Of a stretch of DNA of 5,039 nucleotides, positions 1 to 4,975 are shown in pieces (the first letter of the stretch is position 1; each line of letters starts with the position of its first letter). The translations under genes were made by a program, and so were the position numbers. The stretch is from Clostridia bacterium (GTDB lineage: Bacteria; Bacillota; Clostridia; Christensenellales; Aristaeellaceae). The DNA is taken from positions 1 through 5,039 of the forward strand of contig JAFUWR010000394.1 in the NCBI GenBank assembly GCA_017471125.1, in the 5' to 3' direction. The notes under the pieces are model-generated. The model did no database searches and was not told the DNA's origin. It saw nothing but the letters and a program-made list of their open reading frames with translations.

Positions 1-25
1 CCTGAATATATATTAAGTCATACTA

Positions 26-54
26 ATTATACCATATGTACAGGTTACAGTCCA
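26..54 (-). promoter_or_regulatory. Possible leftward sigma-A promoter for a gene outside the window
   Basis: On the minus strand a perfect TATAAT (plus positions 31 down to 26) sits 17 bp from TGGACT (54 down to 49), which matches four of six bases of the -35 consensus. It lies in an AT-rich stretch (1-83) just past the terminator of the leftward gene pair, so it would start a new leftward transcript whose gene lies beyond the window. No ribosome binding site or start codon can be seen in the bases left of it. AT-rich DNA produces such matches by chance, so this is a moderate call. Confidence 0.4.
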
Positions 55-83
55 TAGATATTATGTAAGTATTTATATTAACC

Positions 84-113
84 AAAAGAAAAGAGGCCGC
101 GCGCGGCGGCCTC
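84..113 (-). terminator. Rho-independent terminator of the leftward gene pair
   Basis: Read on the minus strand, an 8-bp perfect GC-rich stem (plus 106-113 with 93-100, GAGGCCGC/GCGGCCTC) with a 5-nt loop is followed at once by TTTTCTTTT (plus 92 down to 84). It begins 14 nt past the stop codon of the membrane protein gene, the expected place for the end of that transcript. Confidence 0.85.
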
Positions 114-126
114 CGGGGTAGTTTTA

Positions 127-1551
127 TCAGTGGAACAGCAGGTTGTACAGCTTGCCCTCGCCATTTTTGCGGACGATGCAGAAGGTGTACTCGGTGGGAT
201 AGGTGTAGTCGTTCTCCCGCTTGGAGGTGAGGATGTAGTCAAAGCTGACGTGGCAGGTCAGGCAGGTGTCCGACAGCACGTGGAAGTCCGACACCACCAC
301 GTTCTCGAAGGACTCCTCCTTGTGGGACGGGGCCCAGCGGTTGTTGAACTTCTTGATGATGTCCTCCGCGGGGGAGCCGGACTGCACGCCGTCCAGCGCG
401 GTGTTGCGGGACACGTCCTGGGTGGTGTACTTGGCGATGCGCTGGGCCATCTTGATGATGGTCTCGGAATACTGGGCCTTCATGGCCTCGTCCTCCCGGA
501 GCCCGCAGACCCAGATGTTCTCGCTGTCCTCCACGGGCGTGAGCGGCGTGCCGTCCGCGGCGGTCACGGCGATCTGCGGCGTCCCGTTGTCCGAGAAGAA
601 GCCGTACTCCGTGAGCGTCGGCGCGGTCACGTCCCCGGGCAGGAAGCCCTCGGGCAGCGTGGCGATGCCGGTGCGGGTCACGTCCTCCTGGGTCAGCGTC
701 CGGCCGTCCACGGTCACGGTGTACTCGGGCAGCGCCTGCACGCGGTACGGAGCCTGGTTCGGGTCCTGCTTCGCGGCCTCGGTCTCGGTCACCACGTGGG
801 TGGTCACCGCGCCCAGGGTCCACAGCGTATTGCCGTGGGCGGTGGTCTGGCCGCTGGGCACCAGCGTGAAGGAGGCGAATTTGCTGCCGTCGAGGGTCAT
901 GTCATAGACCATCTGGTTCTTGTCCGACGAGAACGCCGGCACGCACTCCAGCGTCCGGCCCGCGGTGAGCCGGGTCAGGCTGTCCACGTAGAACGCCTGG
1001 TCGCCGCCGGAGATGTCCCGGGCGGCGGTGTCCAGCGGGTACAAGCTGGCGTAGTCGCCGTCGGTGAACAGCTTGGCCACCTGGTCCGCCACGTGGACGG
1101 GCTGGGCCGCCTCGTAGTCCGCCGCGAAGCCGCGAAGCCAGTTGCAGCCGATGATGATGCCGATCACGGCCAGCGCCACCAGCGGGAAGTAGATCCGGTA
1201 GAACCAGCTCCCCCACAGCTTTTTGAACTTTCCCGGCAGCTTCTTGAGCTTCCCCGGCACGTCCATGCACCAGTCCACGATCGCGGCCAGCCACGGCGGC
1301 AGGTCGTCCTCGTTCTTCTTGGCGGGCTTCTTCGCCGGCTGCTTCTTCACCGCCTTTTTGACGGGCTTCTTCCCAGCCGGGGCCTTCGCCGCCTGGGGCT
1401 TCGTCCCCTGGGGCCTGGTCCCCTGGGGCTTGGTCCCCTGGGGCCTCGGCCTTGCCGCGGGCTTCTTCCCCGCCGTCGGCTTTTTCGCCGCGGGCGCGGC
1501 GTCCGGGATGTCCAGCGGCACCGCGGCCTGTTTGTGTTCCCTGTCCTGCAT
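127..1551 (-). CDS. Unrecognised single-pass membrane protein with Lys/Ala/Pro-rich cytoplasmic tail
   Basis: I do not recognise this 474-residue protein. Residues about 22-79 are low complexity, rich in Lys, Ala and Pro, with a PQGTK/PQGTR pentapeptide repeated around 37-51. A basic amphipathic stretch (about 100-114) precedes one membrane helix (about 120-138). The positive side suggests the N-terminus is inside and about 335 residues are outside. The outer part resembles two NTF2-like modules (about 150-255 and 365-474) around a middle segment, judged only from residue pattern. Cysteines at 430 and 433 form CLTCH. The ATG at 1551 is chosen because GGAGGAG (plus 1555-1561) lies just upstream. 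An in-frame GTG at 1569 would place that ribosome binding site inside the gene. It follows the glycosidase gene by 45 nt with no promoter between and a terminator after it, so the two are probably co-transcribed. A role at the cell envelope is inference from topology and neighbour. Confidence 0.82.
   Translation of the reverse strand: MQDREHKQAAVPLDIPDAAPAAKKPTAGKKPAARPRPQGTKPQGTRPQGTKPQAAKAPAGKKPVKKAVKKQPAKKPAKKNEDDLPPWLAAIVDWCMDVPGKLKKLPGKFKKLWGSWFYRIYFPLVALAVIGIIIGCNWLRGFAADYEAAQPVHVADQVAKLFTDGDYASLYPLDTAARDISGGDQAFYVDSLTRLTAGRTLECVPAFSSDKNQMVYDMTLDGSKFASFTLVPSGQTTAHGNTLWTLGAVTTHVVTETEAAKQDPNQAPYRVQALPEYTVTVDGRTLTQEDVTRTGIATLPEGFLPGDVTAPTLTEYGFFSDNGTPQIAVTAADGTPLTPVEDSENIWVCGLREDEAMKAQYSETIIKMAQRIAKYTTQDVSRNTALDGVQSGSPAEDIIKKFNNRWAPSHKEESFENVVVSDFHVLSDTCLTCHVSFDYILTSKRENDYTYPTEYTFCIVRKNGEGKLYNLLFH
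1392..1451 (-). repeat. 15-bp tandem repeat coding for PQGT(K/R)
   Basis: Four copies of a 15-bp unit lie end to end at 1392-1406, 1407-1421, 1422-1436 and 1437-1451. They begin CCTGGGGC on the plus strand and differ mainly in the last third, with the fourth copy degenerate. The unit is a multiple of three, so copy-number change would lengthen or shorten the pentapeptide run in the cytoplasmic tail without breaking the frame. Confidence 0.85.
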
Positions 1552-1554
1552 ATG

Positions 1555-1575
1555 CTCCTCCGTCGCCACGCGACG
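1555..1575 (-). promoter_or_regulatory. Strong RBS directly abutting a small hairpin
   Basis: On the minus strand GGAGGAG (1561 down to 1555) is a near-perfect ribosome binding site 3 nt from the ATG at 1551 (5 nt when only GGAGG is counted), and it decides that start. Just 5' of it is a perfect 6-bp inverted repeat, CGTCGC-GTG-GCGACG (1575 down to 1561), whose last base is the first G of the ribosome binding site. There is no T-tract, so it is not a terminator. It may be chance, an RNA stability element, or a structure affecting initiation. Confidence 0.55.
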
Positions 1576-1596
1576 CTGTAAAATGATGCGCTTGGG

Positions 1597-2841
1597 CTAT
1601 TTGACCACGAACCCCGTGGGCATCTTGCGGGACCCGGTAAGGATCACGCCCTTGTTGAGGTATTCGCCCCGGTAGTACATCAGCGACGACGAGCCGCCGT
1701 CCAGGTTGATGGCGTTGACCGCGCCGTACTCCAGCATGACGCTGATGAGGTCGGCGTAGGTCGCGCCCAGGCTGGACGCCTGCCGCCCGTCGATGACCAG
1801 CATCAGCACCGCGCCGTCGGCCCGCTGGCCGATGGCGGTGCGGGGGTTGAGGCCCGAGCTGGAGCCCTTGACCCGCGCGGCCTCGCCGTTGACCACCAGC
1901 GCCGGGCCGAAGGCCAGCGCGTCGCGGATGCCCTTGTCCAGGGCCTGCTTGGAGGTCATCTCGCCGATGATCATCACGTTGTCCTGGTTGAAGCCCACCA
2001 CCACGTTGTGGTCGGAGGAGCCGCCGGACTTGTTCAGCACCTCGCCGCCCGCGATGACCAGGCCCGTGGGCATGCCGCCGTTACCGACGCCGCCGCTGTC
2101 CGAGAAGCCGCCGCCGTTGATGGCCGCCACCGCGCCGTAGCGCTCGGCGATCTCATAAAGCTCCAGGCCCGGCTTGGAGTTGAAGTTCTCCCGGCACACG
2201 CCGGTGACCACCCGGGAGGGGTCCTGCACCACCATCATCCAGCCGTTGTAGGTCGCGCCCTCCACGTCGAAGATCTCGATGCCGTCCTCGCTGTACAGCA
2301 GGTTCGACGGCTTCGGCGTGGCCGACAGCGCCGCTTCGCTGCCCGGCTCCGGGGTCGGGCCCGCGATGACGATCATGGACGTGTCCGTCTCGGAGACGCT
2401 GCTGTCCACCGAGTTGCGGGCGATGATGGCGTCCATCTCGGCGTCGTTATAGTAGATGCGGGGCACGAACTTGAGGGCGCTGGTCTCCAGCATCGACACC
2501 GTCAGCAGGTCGCCCAGGGACTGGGACGGGCCCTTGAACGCCACCCGGCCCGCGCCCAACGCGCCGACCAGCACCAGTATGAGCAGCGTCAGCACCGACA
2601 GGCCGACCCGCTTGAGGATGGTCCTGAGCGTCAGCGCCGGCTTTTTCGCCGCGCCCTTGCGCCGCTTCCTGCCCTTCTTGGTCGAAACGGCCTTCTTCGG
2701 CCCGACGCCCTTCTTCGGCTTCTTCACCGGGTCGGCCCTTTTGACCGCCCCGGCGCTGTGCTTCCCCGCCGAATGACGCCCCGCGCGGGGCGCTTCCTCC
2801 GCCGGGACGGGCTTCTTTTTCTTCGTCTTATCCTGCGTCAT
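1597..2841 (-). CDS. Membrane-anchored phosphodiester glycosidase family protein (NAGPA/DUF2233)
   Basis: This 414-residue protein has a very basic cytoplasmic tail (residues 1-70, many Lys and Arg, with a small HSAG repeat), one membrane helix (about 76-97) and an outside domain. From about 185 to the end the domain shows the NAGPA/DUF2233 marks: NGGGF (242-246), NPRTAIG (332-338), DGR (351-353) and NLDGGSSS (379-386), ending in PTGFVV. The family includes the enzyme that removes N-acetylglucosamine from phosphodiester-linked sugar. Bacterial members are thought to act on surface or exported glycans, and the substrate here cannot be read from sequence. A linker rich in Ser, Thr and Pro (about 145-180) separates membrane and enzyme. 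The minus-strand RBS AGGAGA (plus 2851-2856) is 9 nt from the ATG at 2841 and only 3 nt from another in-frame ATG at 2847, so 2841 is preferred. The alternative adds two residues. It is the first gene of a two-gene leftward unit. Confidence 0.9.
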   Translation of the reverse strand: MTQDKTKKKKPVPAEEAPRAGRHSAGKHSAGAVKRADPVKKPKKGVGPKKAVSTKKGRKRRKGAAKKPALTLRTILKRVGLSVLTLLILVLVGALGAGRVAFKGPSQSLGDLLTVSMLETSALKFVPRIYYNDAEMDAIIARNSVDSSVSETDTSMIVIAGPTPEPGSEAALSATPKPSNLLYSEDGIEIFDVEGATYNGWMMVVQDPSRVVTGVCRENFNSKPGLELYEIAERYGAVAAINGGGFSDSGGVGNGGMPTGLVIAGGEVLNKSGGSSDHNVVVGFNQDNVMIIGEMTSKQALDKGIRDALAFGPALVVNGEAARVKGSSSGLNPRTAIGQRADGAVLMLVIDGRQASSLGATYADLISVMLEYGAVNAINLDGGSSSLMYYRGEYLNKGVILTGSRKMPTGFVVK

Positions 2842-2882
2842 GCGCATGCTTCTCCTGTGTGGACCTGTTATATCAATTTATT

Positions 2883-2891
2883 ATTATAGCA
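2883..2891 (-). promoter_or_regulatory. Extended -10 promoter of the glycosidase gene
   Basis: Read on the minus strand, TGCTATAAT gives a perfect -10 box preceded by the TG of an extended -10 element. No good -35 box is seen at 16-19 bp spacing (for example ACATCG at 17 bp), which is typical of extended -10 promoters. Transcription would start near 2876, leaving a leader of roughly 30 nt that includes the AGGAGA ribosome binding site. It is divergent from the thrH promoter in the same 180-bp gap. Confidence 0.65.
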
Positions 2892-2953
2892 TCAAACCCT
2901 GACGGCGATGTTGCATAAGTGTTAATGATTGGTCGATAAATCGGGGAAAGCGG

Positions 2954-2982
2954 TTGCGGACCGGGCCGCCGGATGGTATAAT
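2954..2982 (+). promoter_or_regulatory. Promoter of thrH
   Basis: A perfect -10 box TATAAT (2977-2982) lies 17 bp downstream of TTGCGG (2954-2959), which keeps only the TTG half of the -35 consensus. The weak -35 suggests a modest or activator-assisted promoter. Transcription would start near 2989, about 30 nt before the thrH ATG. Confidence 0.6.
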
Positions 2983-2990
2983 GATACCAT
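2973..2990. promoter_or_regulatory. Inverted repeat over the thrH -10 box, likely operator
   Basis: ATGGTAT-AATG-ATACCAT is a perfect 7-bp inverted repeat with a 4-bp centre, and it contains the whole TATAAT at 2977-2982. A dimeric repressor bound here would block RNA polymerase. The bound regulator is not identifiable from the window. No T-tract follows, so it is not a terminator. Confidence 0.5.
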
Positions 2991-3019
2991 ACCAATGTGA
3001 TGAAAGCGGGGACGCGAAC

Positions 3020-3628
3020 ATGAGTGATTTGAACATCGTCTGCCTGGACCTGGAGGGCGTGCTGGTGCCGGAGATATGGATCGCCTTTTCGGAGGCCAGC
3101 GGCATCCCGGAGCTGCGGCGCACCACGAGGGACGAGCCGGACTACGACAAGCTGATGAAGTGGCGGCTGGGCATACTGCGGGAGCACGGGCTGGGCCTCA
3201 AGGACATACAGGCCACCATCGCGAAGATCGACCCGCTGCCGGGGGCGCGGGAATTCCTGGACGAACTGCGGGCCACCACCCAGGCGGTCATACTGTCCGA
3301 CACCTTCACCCAGTTCGCCAAGCCCCTGATGGAGAAGCTGGGCTGGCCGACGCTCTTGTGCAACGCCCTCGAGGTCGCGCCCGACGGCATGATCTCCGGC
3401 TACAAGATCCGGGTGGAGCAGTCCAAGCTCAGCACCGTCAAGGCGCTCCAGTCCGTGGGCTTCGATACCATCGCCTGCGGCGACAGCTATAACGACCTCG
3501 GCATGATCCGCCAGAGCAAGGCCGGGTTCCTGTTCCGCTCCACCGAGCAGATCAAGAAGGATAACCCCGACCTGCCCGCGTTCGAGGCATTCGACGACCT
3601 GCTGGCCGCGATCAAGGGGGCGCTGTGA
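3020..3628 (+). CDS. thrH: ThrH: bifunctional phosphoserine phosphatase / homoserine phosphotransferase
   Basis: This 202-residue cytoplasmic HAD-superfamily protein closely resembles ThrH of Pseudomonas aeruginosa, which dephosphorylates phosphoserine and can pass the phosphate to homoserine, linking serine and threonine synthesis. HAD motif I is CLDLEGVLVPE, with nucleophile Asp10 and Glu12 in place of the usual second Asp, as in ThrH. Motif II is Ser93 in ILSDTF, motif III is probably Lys136, and motif IV is GDSYND (154-159). TTRD near 35-38 and the following segment fit the ThrH cap. Length matches the family. The ATG at 3020 starts directly before the conserved N-terminus. An upstream in-frame TTG at 2954 lies in the -35 box and is rejected. 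The RBS (AGCGGGGA-like) is weak. The gene stands alone, with its own promoter and a terminator. Four of 15 Ile codons are ATA, while all 14 in the next gene are ATC. Confidence 0.93.
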   Translation: MSDLNIVCLDLEGVLVPEIWIAFSEASGIPELRRTTRDEPDYDKLMKWRLGILREHGLGLKDIQATIAKIDPLPGAREFLDELRATTQAVILSDTFTQFAKPLMEKLGWPTLLCNALEVAPDGMISGYKIRVEQSKLSTVKALQSVGFDTIACGDSYNDLGMIRQSKAGFLFRSTEQIKKDNPDLPAFEAFDDLLAAIKGAL

Positions 3629-3634
3629 CCTATT

Positions 3635-3658
3635 AATCCACCGTTTCGGTGGATTTTT
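3635..3658 (+). terminator. Rho-independent terminator of thrH
   Basis: A 9-bp perfect stem, AATCCACCG (3635-3643) and CGGTGGATT (3647-3655), encloses a TTT loop and runs into a short T-tract ending at 3658. It begins 6 nt after the thrH stop codon and isolates thrH from the peroxidase operon. The opposite strand lacks a good T-tract, so it works in the plus direction. Confidence 0.85.
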
Positions 3659-3681
3659 AACGTCCAATTTACCTTTTACTA

Positions 3682-3710
3682 TTGACATATGAGTGGTGAG
3701 GCGCTATAAT
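3682..3710 (+). promoter_or_regulatory. Consensus sigma-A promoter of the peroxidase operon
   Basis: TTGACA (3682-3687) and TATAAT (3705-3710) are both perfect and exactly 17 bp apart. Transcription should start near 3717, giving a leader of about 40 nt. A promoter this strong would be on at all times unless repressed, which fits the operator just downstream of it. Confidence 0.9.
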
Positions 3711-3718
3711 TGATTTAG

Positions 3719-3733
3719 TACAATTGAATTGAC
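3719..3733. promoter_or_regulatory. Predicted OhrR operator
   Basis: TACAATT-G-AATTGAC matches the published OhrR site TACAATT-N-AATTGTA at 12 of 14 defined positions. Its core CAATT-G-AATTG (3721-3731) is a perfect inverted repeat. It lies at about +2 to +16 of the operon promoter, where a bound repressor would block initiation. A second, poorer match (9 of 14) covers the -10 box at 3705-3719. The regulator encoded at the end of this operon looks like OhrR, which supports the assignment. Confidence 0.7.
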
Positions 3734-3757
3734 ATTAATTAATCAGGAGGCAATGAC

Positions 3758-4300
3758 ATGAGCATCTATGATTTCACCATCAAGGCCCAGGACGGCAGCG
3801 AGATCTCCATGGAGCAGTACAAGGGCAAGGTGCTGCTGATCGTCAACACGGCCACCGGCTGCGGCTTCACCCCCCAGTACACCCCCCTGCAGGAGCTGTA
3901 CGAGGCGCACCACAACGACGGCCTCGAGATCCTGGACTTCCCCTGCAACCAGTTCGCGAACCAGGCCCCCGGCACCGACGAGGAGATCCACACCTTCTGC
4001 ACCGGCCGCTTCGGCATCACCTTCCCGCAGTTCGCGAAGATCGACGTCAACGGCGAAAACGCCACCCCCCTGTACAAGTACCTGACCGGCAGCACCAAGT
4101 TCGGCGGCTTCGGCATCGGCCCGATGAGCCTGGTCCTCAAGCCCATCGTCAAGAAGATGGACCCCGACTACAAGAACAACGGCAACATCAAGTGGAATTT
4201 CACCAAGTTCCTCATCAATCGCGAGGGCGAGATCGTCGGCCGCTTCGAGCCCACCGAGGACATGAAGAACGTGACCAAGCAGGTGGAGGCGATCCTGTGA
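3758..4300 (+). CDS. gpx: Glutathione peroxidase-family thiol peroxidase (Cys type, likely thioredoxin-dependent)
   Basis: This 180-residue cytoplasmic enzyme of the thioredoxin-fold glutathione peroxidase family reduces hydrogen peroxide and organic hydroperoxides. The peroxidatic residue is Cys35 in NTATGCGFTPQY, so this is a cysteine enzyme with no in-frame TGA for selenocysteine. The catalytic tetrad appears complete: Cys35, Gln69 (FANQAPG), Trp146 and Asn147 (WNFTKFLI). Cys63 is in LDFPCNQF. Cys81, 46 residues after Cys35 in the segment PGTDEEIHTFC, corresponds to the resolving cysteine of plant and bacterial enzymes that use thioredoxin rather than glutathione. That electron donor is inferred from the pattern. 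The start has an ideal AGGAGG (3745-3750) 7 nt upstream. All 14 Ile codons are ATC, consistent with high expression. It is first in a four-gene operon, and its stop overlaps the next start by one base (TGATG). Confidence 0.95.
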   Translation: MSIYDFTIKAQDGSEISMEQYKGKVLLIVNTATGCGFTPQYTPLQELYEAHHNDGLEILDFPCNQFANQAPGTDEEIHTFCTGRFGITFPQFAKIDVNGENATPLYKYLTGSTKFGGFGIGPMSLVLKPIVKKMDPDYKNNGNIKWNFTKFLINREGEIVGRFEPTEDMKNVTKQVEAIL

Positions 4301-4563
4301 TGCGGTACGATTATCCGACCGAGATGGTTTGCAGCCAGCTCATCAGCTTCGACCTGAACGACGATGTGGTGACCAACATCGAGTTCATGGGCGGCTGCAA
4401 CGGCAACCTCAAGGCCATCTCCAAGCTGGTGGACGGCTGGACGGTGGACAAGATCGAGGAATACCTGAAGGGCAACCTGTGTGGCCGCCGGCCCACGTCC
4501 TGCGCGGATCAGCTGGCGCGAGCCGTGCGCAAGGCCTACGACGAATCGAAAGCGAGCGCGTGA
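4300..4563 (+). CDS. Four-cysteine TSCPD domain protein (TIGR03905-like)
   Basis: This 87-residue protein of unknown function belongs to the small TSCPD family found widely in Clostridia. The family is named for a C-terminal TSCPD motif that also occurs near the end of some ribonucleotide reductases. Four cysteines, 11, 33 (GGCNGNLKAISKLV), 61 and 68, fit the four-Cys subfamily and could bind a metal or take part in thiol chemistry. The family motif reads TSCAD here (66-70), an Ala in place of Pro, with the following QLARAV intact. Its ATG shares a base with the peroxidase stop and has no separate strong ribosome binding site, so translation is probably coupled. Placement between a thiol peroxidase and a flavodoxin suggests a redox-related role, which is inference. 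Confidence 0.88.
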   Translation: MRYDYPTEMVCSQLISFDLNDDVVTNIEFMGGCNGNLKAISKLVDGWTVDKIEEYLKGNLCGRRPTSCADQLARAVRKAYDESKASA

Positions 4564-4564
4564 T

Positions 4565-4969
4565 ATGAGCATCGAAGTGCGTTATTACAGCCGCGGCAGC
4601 AACACCCGGCGCCTGGCCGAGGCCGTGGCGAAGGAACTGGGCGTCAGCGCCGTGAGCGTTGAGCAGCCCATGAACGGCCGCGCGGACGTGGTGTTCCTGT
4701 GCGCCAGCGTCTACGCCGGCGGTCCGGACAAGGCCGTCACGACCTTCGTCCGGCAGAACGCCCGGGACATCGGCAGGCTGGTGGTGCTGTCCACCTCCGC
4801 CTCCGGCAAGTCCACCCACGCCAAATTGAAGGCCGCCGCCGAGGACATGGGCGTGACCGTGTCCGACGCCTACTTCCAGTGCCCCGGCGCGTTCATGGTG
4901 CTCCATCGCGGCCGCCCCAACGCCGAGGACTGCGCCCGGGCCGCGGAATTCGCCAAGGCGCAGTTGTAA
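4565..4969 (+). CDS. Short flavodoxin-like protein
   Basis: This 134-residue flavodoxin-fold protein is slightly shorter than typical short-chain flavodoxins. The N-terminal beta strand and phosphate-binding loop read VRYYSRGSNTRRLAEAVA (5-22), a variant of the usual TxTGNT FMN loop. VVFLCASVYAGGPD (42-55) and LVVLSTSASGKST (72-84) are the second and third strands with flavin-contacting loops. Cys46, Cys106 and Cys123 are present. It probably binds FMN and moves electrons in the cytoplasm, perhaps to the peroxidase or the TSCPD protein, but no partner is shown by sequence. The ATG at 4565 follows the previous stop by one base (TGA-T-ATG). A longer frame from 4481 would overlap the TSCPD gene and lacks the flavodoxin pattern. 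The RBS is weak, consistent with coupled translation. Confidence 0.85.
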   Translation: MSIEVRYYSRGSNTRRLAEAVAKELGVSAVSVEQPMNGRADVVFLCASVYAGGPDKAVTTFVRQNARDIGRLVVLSTSASGKSTHAKLKAAAEDMGVTVSDAYFQCPGAFMVLHRGRPNAEDCARAAEFAKAQL

Positions 4970-4975
4970 AATAAG

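Noticed and set aside
1392..1451. Tandem repeat as a CRISPR array
   Set aside because: Units are contiguous with no spacers, and they are in frame inside a coding region.
1552..1569. GTG start at 1569 for the membrane protein
   Set aside because: It would put the strong GGAGGAG inside the gene. The ATG at 1551 is correctly spaced from that site.
130..1581. Long plus-strand open frames opposite the two membrane protein genes
   Set aside because: They are rich in Arg, Gly, His and Leu with no recognisable motif, lack promoters and ribosome binding sites, and are the usual antisense shadow of high-G+C genes.
2934..2943. Short palindrome CGAT-AA-ATCG in the divergent gap
   Set aside because: Only 4-bp arms, not placed at either promoter core. 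Expected by chance.
2954..3019. Upstream TTG start extending ThrH by 22 residues
   Set aside because: The TTG is part of the -35 region and the added residues span the -10 box and operator. ThrH homologues begin where the ATG at 3020 puts the start.
2873..3688. A 271-codon minus-strand frame covering thrH
   Set aside because: It lies opposite an unmistakable ThrH gene, runs through both intergenic gaps and the thrH terminator, and has no family resemblance.
3729..3734. Second TTGACA just before the peroxidase gene
   Set aside because: A -10 at normal spacing would fall in the start region at about 3752-3757, where none is seen. The sequence is better explained as part of the operator region.
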